Assembly: GCA_963799365.1 (NCBI GenBank)
Contig: CAWCWV010000017.1
Coordinates: 186,001-250,000, forward strand
Direction: 5' to 3'
DNA: 64,000 nt
From: Marinirhabdus sp963799365
Lineage (GTDB): Bacteria; Bacteroidota; Bacteroidia; Flavobacteriales; Flavobacteriaceae
How positions within the stretch are numbered: position 1 is the first letter of the stretch; every line of letters starts with the position of its first letter. This document shows positions 8,294 through 15,309 of this stretch, in pieces. A program made the translations under genes and the position numbers. The notes under the pieces were generated by a model. It was not told the origin of the DNA. It did no database searches and worked only from the letters and a program-made list of their open reading frames with translations.

Positions 8294-8740
8294 TTAGTAC
8301 ACAATTTTATTTTTATACAAATAGGAAATATCCTCATACTTCCAAGAAATGGTGATGTTCCAGCGACCTTCCAATAAACGTTCGTCAGGTATGAGCAAAT
8401 TTGAACCGGATAGTTCGATGGGGAAATCGAAATCCAGTTGTTTATTGGAAGGTCTATACAGGAACACTGTACCTTTAATTTTAGTGGGTTCTATTTCATC
8501 AGGAAACTTTAAAAGCCAACCTTCAGGAGTTTTTAGTCCTTTAATATTACTGCTTAAAGTAATGGCATTTGTTTCGGCATCAATCTCATTTTGATAGTGC
8601 ATTTCTTTTTCATAGTAGTCTTCTGTTACTAAATCGTGACTGTACTCTTTTTGAGTACTCATGGTAATTACCATATATAGAATAAAGCATATAAAAAGAG
8701 CCATTCCAATAACAATCCCTATTCCCCAATTAATTTTCAT
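8294..8740 (-). CDS. ccoH: FixH/CcoH cbb3 oxidase assembly protein
   Basis: A 148-residue protein with one N-terminal transmembrane helix (about 5-27) and a periplasmic domain containing the FixH features (YYEKEMHYQ, then LSGSNLLIPDERLLEGRW). CcoH is needed for stable assembly of cbb3-type cytochrome oxidase. It lies between ccoG and the TauE/SafE-like gene with spacings of 6 and 2 nt. Confidence 0.88.
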   Translation of the reverse strand: MKINWGIGIVIGMALFICFILYMVITMSTQKEYSHDLVTEDYYEKEMHYQNEIDAETNAITLSSNIKGLKTPEGWLLKFPDEIEPTKIKGTVFLYRPSNKQLDFDFPIELSGSNLLIPDERLLEGRWNITISWKYEDISYLYKNKIVY

Positions 8741-8746
8741 AGCTAT

Positions 8747-10168
8747 CTATTTATAACTTCGTGGCCCTAAAAAAGTAGCCGTTGTTGTTTCTATTAATGT
8801 TGCATTGCTATACACACCTATTTCCAATCGATCTTTATCGCCACTCAACGCACTGGTATTTATTTCAATAAATAAAGTACCTTCTGCCAGTCCTTGTGCC
8901 GGAACTATAAATGTATCGTGTGACACTATTTCTATTTGCCCTTTGTGTGATAAAAGTTTAAAATTTACTTCGCTAATTTCTTCTGTTGTTTTATTAATTA
9001 ATTTGAAGGTGTATACATTACTAATAATAGCATCTGCTTTGCGTTCGTACAATTGCCCAGGTATTCTTAATATTCTCGCTTCTACATCATTTCGTAAAAA
9101 AAGCATTCCTACCAATACTCCAGTAAGTATAAATAAAACCGCTGTATATCCCTTTAACCTAGGTCCAAATTCAAACTTCTTTTTCTTCTCTATGTTTTCT
9201 TCACTGGTATAACGGATAAGTCCTTTAGGAAGGTTAACAGATTCCATGATACTGTCACAAGCATCTATACAGGCTGTACAATTAATGCACTCCAGTTGTG
9301 TTCCATTTCTTATATCGATACCTGTAGGACATACATGAACACATTGAAAACAATCGATACAATCGCCTTTTCCAAGTTCTTTGCGATTTTCATTCTTCTT
9401 AAATTTGGACCTTCCTTGCTCCCGTTCTCCACGCTTGTGATCGTATGCTACTACAATCGATTTGGTGTCAAGAAGAACCCCTTGTAATCTACCATATGGA
9501 CAAGCTATGATGCATACTTGCTCTCGAAACCAGGCAAAAACAAAATAGAACACACCCGTGAAAATAAGCAATGATATAAGTGTATTTGTATGGCTTAAAG
9601 GACCGTCTGCCATATATTGTATCAAACGATCACTTCCTATTAAATAGGCCAAGAAGACATTGGCTATTAAAAAAGAAATGATAAAAAAGATACTCCATTT
9701 TAAGGTTCGCTTTTTTATCTTTTCAGCGTTCCAAGGCATTTTTGCCAGACGTATTTGTTTTCCTCTGTCGCCATCAATCCAATATTCTATCCTACGGAAC
9801 ACCATTTCCATAAAAATAGTTTGTGGGCATACCCATCCACAAAATAATCTCCCAAAGGCTACTGTAAAAAATACCACGAAGACTACTCCTAGTAACATCA
9901 TAATCACAAACAGATGAAAATCCTGCGGCCAGAAGGGATAGCCAAAAATATTGAAACGTCGTTCCAATACATTAAATAGTAGAAACTGATTGCCTCCTAT
10001 TTTTACAAAAGGTGCAGAAAACAGAAGAACTAATAACACATAACTCACATATTTACGATACTCATACCATTTGCCATCTGGTTTTTTAGGGAACACCCAA
10101 GCGCGTTTCCCATCCTCCCCAAGAGTGCCTATGGTATCTCTAAAGTTATCTTGTCCCTGCTCTGCCAT
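8747..10168 (-). CDS. ccoG: Cytochrome c oxidase accessory protein CcoG (FixG/RdxA)
   Basis: A 473-residue polyferredoxin-like membrane protein required for copper delivery to cbb3 oxidase. Visible are membrane segments around 38-60, 85-108, 155-178, 195-215 and about 340-362, the membrane-near Cys motifs CGWVCPQ and ACPYGRLQG, and two 4Fe-4S clusters (CIDCFQCVHVCP and CINCTACIDACD). A C-terminal Ig-like FixG domain follows the last helix. It lies 7 nt after the cupin gene. Confidence 0.95.
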   Translation of the reverse strand: MAEQGQDNFRDTIGTLGEDGKRAWVFPKKPDGKWYEYRKYVSYVLLVLLFSAPFVKIGGNQFLLFNVLERRFNIFGYPFWPQDFHLFVIMMLLGVVFVVFFTVAFGRLFCGWVCPQTIFMEMVFRRIEYWIDGDRGKQIRLAKMPWNAEKIKKRTLKWSIFFIISFLIANVFLAYLIGSDRLIQYMADGPLSHTNTLISLLIFTGVFYFVFAWFREQVCIIACPYGRLQGVLLDTKSIVVAYDHKRGEREQGRSKFKKNENRKELGKGDCIDCFQCVHVCPTGIDIRNGTQLECINCTACIDACDSIMESVNLPKGLIRYTSEENIEKKKKFEFGPRLKGYTAVLFILTGVLVGMLFLRNDVEARILRIPGQLYERKADAIISNVYTFKLINKTTEEISEVNFKLLSHKGQIEIVSHDTFIVPAQGLAEGTLFIEINTSALSGDKDRLEIGVYSNATLIETTTATFLGPRSYK

Positions 10169-10175
10169 ATAGCGG

Positions 10176-10484
10176 TTACTTTTTAGTATTTTTTATGACC
10201 ATAAAAATCGCATCCGACACTGCCATTACCGAATGGACTACACCTACAGGAATTTCAAAGGTGTCCAGACTAGCTAATTTAATAGCCTTATTTGAAATTC
10301 TAAATTCTATATCACCATCAAGAACAAATAATTTCGCTTTAACTGGCGTTGTATGTTCGGGTAAAAGAAGTCCTTTTTTGAGACCAACCGCTAAAATATT
10401 TACCCCGTGTTTATCTAACAAAATTTTTGTGAGGGGTTTCGTACTCAGTGTAACATCTTCGAATAATTCATTTAACAATACCAT
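10176..10484 (-). CDS. Small cupin-domain protein
   Basis: A 102-residue single-domain beta-barrel-type protein. The region LLPEHTTPVKAKLFVLDGDI and the later IPVGVVHSVMAV follow the two cupin motifs, with His residues at the expected metal-binding places. The substrate is unknown. It lies 4 nt after the truncated hemoglobin gene and 7 nt before ccoG, so it belongs to the microaerobic operon. A role in sensing or detoxification is inference. Confidence 0.75.
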   Translation of the reverse strand: MVLLNELFEDVTLSTKPLTKILLDKHGVNILAVGLKKGLLLPEHTTPVKAKLFVLDGDIEFRISNKAIKLASLDTFEIPVGVVHSVMAVSDAIFMVIKNTKK

Positions 10485-10488
10485 ATAT

Positions 10489-10872
10489 TTAGTTTTCTAG
10501 TTGTTTGATTTTAAAAAGCATTAACCCTGCAATATTTCTACCACGTTGTTTTGTTTCGTCTGCTTTTATTCCTGTAAAATTTTCATCTATTGTTTTTTCC
10601 CAGAGTGCTAACCAACTATCAAATTGCGCTTCGCCCATGTTTGTTTTCCAGCTTAGCTCTTTATGGGTACGCATTGGGTTCCCCTTAAAAGCGGCTGTCC
10701 CAAAAATTATGGTTTCCCAAAAGGTGTACATTTTTGGTAAATGTTCTTCCCAATCTACGTTTACAATTTCATTAAATATGTGACCAATAGTGCGATCTAC
10801 TTTTACTTTATCATAAAATGAATTGACCAGCAGTTTTATATCTTTTCTTGATTCTATATCTTTCATTCTCAA
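10489..10872 (-). CDS. Group III truncated hemoglobin
   Basis: A 127-residue 2/2 globin. The conserved Phe/Tyr in the B helix (NSFYDKV), the WEEHLPKMYTFWETIIFG stretch and the proximal HKEL His fit group 3 truncated hemoglobins. These bind oxygen or nitric oxide. It sits between ccoP and the cupin/ccoG genes and is transcribed with them, suggesting oxygen scavenging or NO defence under microaerobic growth. An ATG two codons downstream of the first is an alternative start. Confidence 0.88.
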   Translation of the reverse strand: MRMKDIESRKDIKLLVNSFYDKVKVDRTIGHIFNEIVNVDWEEHLPKMYTFWETIIFGTAAFKGNPMRTHKELSWKTNMGEAQFDSWLALWEKTIDENFTGIKADETKQRGRNIAGLMLFKIKQLEN

Positions 10873-10910
10873 ATTTATTTTTAAAATGCTGCTTTATTTT
10901 TTCCTAATGC

Positions 10911-11047
10911 CGAGTTAGGGATAGAGCGGTCTGTTTGAGCTCTTTTGTACAAACAAAGCCTTTCTGCAACTCTCAAGCTAATTTTACAAAAAGCGAGTAG
11001 CGAAAGCCCGACCCTTGTTTGCTTGCCCTAAGAAAAGCAAACAAGGG
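10911..11047 (-). repeat. Dispersed intergenic repeat plus 13-bp hairpin between ccoP and the hemoglobin gene
   Basis: The minus-strand element starts GGGTCGGGCTTTCG (11014-11001) and ends TCTATCCCTAACTCG (10925-10911). The same start and end words occur at 55733-55779 in the trp operon. Next to it is a perfect 13-bp inverted repeat, CCCTTGTTTGCTT (11012-11024) and AAGCAAACAAGGG (11035-11047), which would form a strong hairpin just after the ccoP stop. It may uncouple expression of the oxidase from the downstream genes. Confidence 0.6.
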
Positions 11048-11054
11048 AAACTCC

Positions 11055-11999
11055 CTAATTCCCCGTAGGTACTATCACAGCTGTTGAATCGGTTACTTTT
11101 AAAACAGCTTGCTCGGGCGCATCGGGGTCTACCCAAATATCGCCTTCAGGATCTTTTGGCTCTGCCGGGGTAGTACCTACAAACTGCAAAACATAACTGG
11201 AAACCTGCGCCATTTCCAAGGGTGTTAATTCAGATTTCCAGGAGACCATTCCCTTACCATCGCGTCCCCCTTCTGAAATGGTATTAAATATATTCTTAAT
11301 GCCGCCACCTAAAATCCAGTAATTATCGGTGAGATTCGGACCAATACCGCCGCCACCGTCGGCCTTATGACAGGCAACGCAATTTTGGGTAAAGATGTTT
11401 TCCCCAATTGTTAGATCTGCCGGATCTGTAAGCACTACAACCGTATTTACATCTACTAAATTTTTAGCTGTTTTTTTATAATTCTCAATATCTATTTGGG
11501 CTTCAGCTACAGCAATATCATACTCTTCATCCTGGTTTATGCCATCAAAAATGTGATATCTTGCCATATAGATTACCGCAAATACGATAGAGGCATAAAA
11601 ACTATATACCCACCAAGGCGGCAATTTATTGTCCAATTCCTTGATGCCGTCATAGTTATGATCGAGAATAATTTCGTGTTCTTCCTGAATGGGTTTACTA
11701 CCTAAAAGGTTACTATAGGCACGCTTTATCCAGCTAAATTGATTTTTCTTTTTCAATGTCTGGGTCTCTAAATACCGAGTCTGTGCTTTCTCGTTGAGTC
11801 CTCTAAAAAGTATATTTTTAAGTGCTTCCACAATTAACTCTACAGCAATGGAGAATACTAGGACACAACCCAATACTGCCCAAAGGATAGGGTATTTCTC
11901 TAAAGCCCATTGTTCGCCTCCCTCGGCGATAACTTCAAATAAAATAAATGCAATACCTGTAAATGCGATAATGCGTAAATAGGATGCCGTTGTTCTCAT
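11055..11999 (-). CDS. ccoP: cbb3-type cytochrome c oxidase subunit III (CcoP), mono-heme form
   Basis: A 314-residue membrane-anchored cytochrome c. Two hydrophobic segments lie near the N-terminus (about 7-22 and 35-55) and the CcoP N-terminal domain helix (WWVYSFYASIVFAVIYMAR) at about 128-148. One heme c motif, CVACH, follows with the axial Met in GKGMVSW. Proteobacterial CcoP has two heme c sites; only one is visible here. It overlaps ccoQ by 4 nt and ends the core oxidase operon. Confidence 0.92.
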   Translation of the reverse strand: MRTTASYLRIIAFTGIAFILFEVIAEGGEQWALEKYPILWAVLGCVLVFSIAVELIVEALKNILFRGLNEKAQTRYLETQTLKKKNQFSWIKRAYSNLLGSKPIQEEHEIILDHNYDGIKELDNKLPPWWVYSFYASIVFAVIYMARYHIFDGINQDEEYDIAVAEAQIDIENYKKTAKNLVDVNTVVVLTDPADLTIGENIFTQNCVACHKADGGGGIGPNLTDNYWILGGGIKNIFNTISEGGRDGKGMVSWKSELTPLEMAQVSSYVLQFVGTTPAEPKDPEGDIWVDPDAPEQAVLKVTDSTAVIVPTGN

Positions 12000-12184
12000 A
12001 GTGCTGTATCGTTTTTGTCCTCCTCTAATGGGATATTACTTACTTCTTTTATATGTTCTTTTTTGGCGGTACATACCCAGTAAAAAAGCAACGCAAAGAA
12101 GATGAAGAATATCAATAATGATATGATAGGGTAGATGGCTACTCCTTCTATATTTTCGAGATTTCCTTTCATGTATCGTAACAT
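11996..12184 (-). CDS. ccoQ: CcoQ-like small subunit
   Basis: A 62-residue single-helix membrane protein (IIS-LLIFFIFFALLFYWV segment at about 20-42) with a charged C-terminal tail. The position between ccoNO and ccoP, the 4-nt overlap with ccoP and the 2-nt gap to ccoNO identify it as the CcoQ-type stabilising subunit. Confidence 0.85.
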   Translation of the reverse strand: MLRYMKGNLENIEGVAIYPIISLLIFFIFFALLFYWVCTAKKEHIKEVSNIPLEEDKNDTAL

Positions 12185-12186
12185 AA

Positions 12187-14388
12187 TTATTCGTTTTTGG
12201 TAGTAGAATTAGCATTCATTTTTACTTTAATATCTGTTCCTAATCGCTGTAAGTAAGCAATTAAGGCCACTACTTCCCGGTCTTTCATTTCTATAAAATC
12301 CTGGCCGTTTTCCTGTGCATACTTCTTATCTGCTTCGTAGGTTTTAGCAAAATCCGGATCGTTGTATAAGTTTTCTTCGATGGTCGTTCCCTGGTCTGTC
12401 ATCGATTGTTGCGCATTGGCAATTTCTTCTTCGGAATATGGAACTCCTAAACTTACCATGGCTTCCATTTTATTTTGCGTGAGCGATTTGTCCAGTTCAT
12501 TGCCTATAAGCCATTTATAGGAAGGCATAATAGAGCCGGAAGAGGTGCTTTGGGGGTCGTAAAAGTGGTTTAAATGCCAGTTATCACTATACTTCCCTCC
12601 TATGCGGAGTAAATCGGGACCTGTACGTTTACTTCCCCATAAAAATGGATGGTCGTATACATATTCTCCAGCCTTGGAGTATTCGCCATACCGTTCAACT
12701 TCACTTCTAAAAGGTCGAATCATTTGTGAGTGACAGGACACACAGCCTTCTCTAATATATAAATCGCGACCTTCTAATTCCAGAGGACTATACGGTTTTA
12801 CACTTGAAATAATAGGCACATATTCATCTACCATCAACGATGGTATAATTTGTACCGCTCCTCCAATGAGAATTGCTATGGTCGCGAAAATGGTAAGCTT
12901 TACAGGACGACGCTCCAACCAGGTATGGTACCCCTCTTTTGAAGTACGTTTTTTAGTAACGTGTTGCAGTGGGGCAGCTTCCGCTAATTCATCTGTTACT
13001 TTAGCCCCTCGTCGAGCGGTCATCATTACATTATACAATGCAATAAAAGCACCTATTATAAACATACTACCTCCTATGGCGCGCATCCAGTACATAGGTA
13101 TAATAGCACTTACCGTTTCTAAGAAATTTCCATAGGTGAGTGTTCCATCCGGATTAAACTGCTTCCACATAGATGCTTGAACAAATCCTGCAACATACAT
13201 GGGCAGTGCATATAAAATAATTCCTAGTGTCCCTACCCAAAAGTGTACGTTGGCAAGTTTAATTGAATATAATTTTGTCTTAAATAATCTGGGCACTAGC
13301 CAGTAGATCATACCAAAGGTTAAAAATCCATTCCAGGCAAGTGCGCCAACATGAACGTGAGCAATAACCCAATCACTAAAATGCGCAATTGCATTTACGT
13401 TCTTGAGCGATAACATAGGCCCTTCAAACGTCGCCATTCCATAACCTGTAATCGCCACTACCATAAACTTTAGCACAGGATCTGTACGCACTTTATCCCA
13501 CGCACCACGAAGGGTTAATAATCCGTTAATCATTCCACCCCATGAAGGTGCAAGTAGCATTATGGAAAATGCTACTCCTAAATTTTGCGCCCAATCTGGT
13601 AAAGATGAATACAATAAATGATGAGGTCCCGCCCAGATATAAATGAAAATGAGGGACCAAAAGTGAACAATGGAAAGCCTGTAAGAATAAACGGGTCTAT
13701 TGGCTGCCTTTGGAACAAAATAATACATAAGCCCAAGGAAAGGAGTAGTTAAGAAGAAGGCTACCGCGTTGTGCCCATACCACCATTGTACCAGGGCATC
13801 CTGCACACCTGCATAGACCGAGTAACTCTTTAAAGCACTCACAGGAATTTCAATACTGTTTACTATATGAAGTACGGCTACTGTAACAAAGGTGGCTAGG
13901 TAAAACCAGATGGCTACATACAAATGCCGTTGTCTTCTTTTTATAATAGTCCCAATTAAGTTGGCTCCAAAGGCTACCCAGATAACAGCAATGGCAATAT
14001 CGAACGGCCACTCCAATTCTGCATATTCTTTAGATGTTGTGTACCCTAATGGCAGCGTAATGGCAGCTCCAACAATAATGGCCTGCCAACCCCAAAAATT
14101 TAAATTACTCAACCAGTTTTTCCACATTCTGGCTTTTAATAATCGCTGGGTAGAATAATAAACACCAGCAAAAATGGCGTTCCCTACAAAGGCAAATATT
14201 ACCGCATTGGTGTGCAAAGGACGTAAACGACCAAAACTTAGCCAGGATATGCCATCGGTCATATTCGGAAATAGAAACATAAAAGCCAAAAGCAAGCCTA
14301 TGCTCATTCCCACAATACCCCAAAGCATCGTAGCTACAATAAATTTTCTAACAATTTTATTATCATAGTAGAATTTTTCAACTTCCAT
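12187..14388 (-). CDS. ccoNO: cbb3-type cytochrome c oxidase, fused subunits I and II (CcoNO)
   Basis: A 733-residue fusion. The N-terminal two thirds are the 12-helix CcoN heme-copper oxidase core, with the conserved HHLLYSSLPDW and WVIAHVHVGALAW stretches supplying His ligands. The last third is CcoO, a membrane-anchored cytochrome c with CVSCHSQMIRPF as heme c site. The fusion of CcoN and CcoO is typical of Bacteroidota. This is the high-affinity terminal oxidase for microaerobic respiration. It follows ccoS by 2 nt. Confidence 0.96.
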   Translation of the reverse strand: MEVEKFYYDNKIVRKFIVATMLWGIVGMSIGLLLAFMFLFPNMTDGISWLSFGRLRPLHTNAVIFAFVGNAIFAGVYYSTQRLLKARMWKNWLSNLNFWGWQAIIVGAAITLPLGYTTSKEYAELEWPFDIAIAVIWVAFGANLIGTIIKRRQRHLYVAIWFYLATFVTVAVLHIVNSIEIPVSALKSYSVYAGVQDALVQWWYGHNAVAFFLTTPFLGLMYYFVPKAANRPVYSYRLSIVHFWSLIFIYIWAGPHHLLYSSLPDWAQNLGVAFSIMLLAPSWGGMINGLLTLRGAWDKVRTDPVLKFMVVAITGYGMATFEGPMLSLKNVNAIAHFSDWVIAHVHVGALAWNGFLTFGMIYWLVPRLFKTKLYSIKLANVHFWVGTLGIILYALPMYVAGFVQASMWKQFNPDGTLTYGNFLETVSAIIPMYWMRAIGGSMFIIGAFIALYNVMMTARRGAKVTDELAEAAPLQHVTKKRTSKEGYHTWLERRPVKLTIFATIAILIGGAVQIIPSLMVDEYVPIISSVKPYSPLELEGRDLYIREGCVSCHSQMIRPFRSEVERYGEYSKAGEYVYDHPFLWGSKRTGPDLLRIGGKYSDNWHLNHFYDPQSTSSGSIMPSYKWLIGNELDKSLTQNKMEAMVSLGVPYSEEEIANAQQSMTDQGTTIEENLYNDPDFAKTYEADKKYAQENGQDFIEMKDREVVALIAYLQRLGTDIKVKMNANSTTKNE

Positions 14389-14390
14389 AA

Positions 14391-14639
14391 TTATGCGTCT
14401 TTTGTATTTAAATTGGTTGGATTTTTTTCTAAGATATCTGTTGCCTCAGTTAAGGTTTCAGAAGGTAATTTTGTGGTGGAAGGAGTTTCCTCTTTTACAA
14501 TTTCGTCTTCGAAAAGCATTCGTACGGAAGGCGTGTAAGTATCGTCATACTGACCGCTTTTTACTGAAACAATAAAGGCTATAAAAAAGAGAATGGCGAC
14601 AATAACGCTTATCGCCAGCAATACATAAATAATATTCAT
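14391..14639 (-). CDS. ccoS: cbb3 oxidase maturation protein CcoS
   Basis: An 82-residue protein with one N-terminal membrane helix (about 3-26) followed by the CcoS-typical KSGQYDDTYTPSVRMLFED segment and a Pro/Glu/Thr-rich tail. CcoS is required for cofactor insertion into cbb3 oxidase. It is the first gene of the ccoS-ccoNO-ccoQ-ccoP operon and lies just downstream of an FNR-type promoter. Confidence 0.9.
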   Translation of the reverse strand: MNIIYVLLAISVIVAILFFIAFIVSVKSGQYDDTYTPSVRMLFEDEIVKEETPSTTKLPSETLTEATDILEKNPTNLNTKDA

Positions 14640-14658
14640 ACCTAACTGAATTATGGTG

Positions 14659-14702
14659 TAAAAATAATTGCGACCGCTTTCTTAAAATATGACGAATGTC
14701 AG
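14659..14702 (-). promoter_or_regulatory. FNR-type box and promoter of the cbb3 oxidase operon
   Basis: Minus-strand box CTGACATTCGTCAT at 14702-14689, a 22-nt gap, then a -7-like element TATTTTTA at 14666-14659. It lies 20 nt upstream of ccoS and matches the spacing and orientation of the other eight sites. Confidence 0.83.
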
Positions 14703-14718
14703 TTTTGGGATTTTTGTA

Positions 14719-15309
14719 TTATTCAGGAAGAAAGAAAATTGTTTTTTCCCAATCGGGATACTCGCGTAAAACGTATGTAGTAAAAGTAATCGCATTTTCA
14801 GAAGATTCTTCAAACACTATCTTAACAGGTCTCACCATATACCCACCCCATTGCGCTGGTTTTTCTATGAATACATTTGCAAACAAATCTTCAAAGTGAG
14901 CATAACGTTCCTCTAGTGCTGCTCTAGATGCTATGAGTTCGCTTTGCTGCGATGCCCAAGCACTCAATTGACTCCCGCGAGGGCGAGCTTCAAAATAAGC
15001 TTCAGATTGTGCTTTGCTTATTTTTTCTGCTGTTCCTAAAATCGTGATACGTTTGTTTGCTTTTTCCCACGGAAATGAAAGGCAAACTTTATTGTTTTTG
15101 GCTATCGCTTTTCCTTTTGAACTGCTGTACTGTGTATAGAAGATAAAGCCTTCCCAAGTATATTGCTTTAAAAGAACCATTCTCGTTTTAGGAAAGCCAT
15201 CTGTTTCTAAAGTCGTTAATGCGATTGCATTGACTTCAATTTCTGGAAATTTGTCTTTTACGACACAAAACCATTGATGAAAATGCTGTATAGGATTTGG
15301 ATCATTCAT
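14719..15309 (-). CDS. pdxH: Pyridoxamine 5'-phosphate oxidase
   Basis: A 196-residue FMN enzyme that oxidises pyridoxamine or pyridoxine 5'-phosphate to pyridoxal 5'-phosphate. Family features include TRMVLLKQYTWEGFIFYTQY, the PRGSQLSAWASQQS stretch and the C-terminal RP-V sequence near YMVRPVKI. The start MNDPNPIQHF at 15309 is preferred: GGAGG stands just upstream, and it overlaps the ccoI stop by 8 nt. A longer start at 15330 would extend further into ccoI. It appears to be the second gene of the ccoI transcript. Confidence 0.88.
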   Translation of the reverse strand: MNDPNPIQHFHQWFCVVKDKFPEIEVNAIALTTLETDGFPKTRMVLLKQYTWEGFIFYTQYSSSKGKAIAKNNKVCLSFPWEKANKRITILGTAEKISKAQSEAYFEARPRGSQLSAWASQQSELIASRAALEERYAHFEDLFANVFIEKPAQWGGYMVRPVKIVFEESSENAITFTTYVLREYPDWEKTIFFLPE

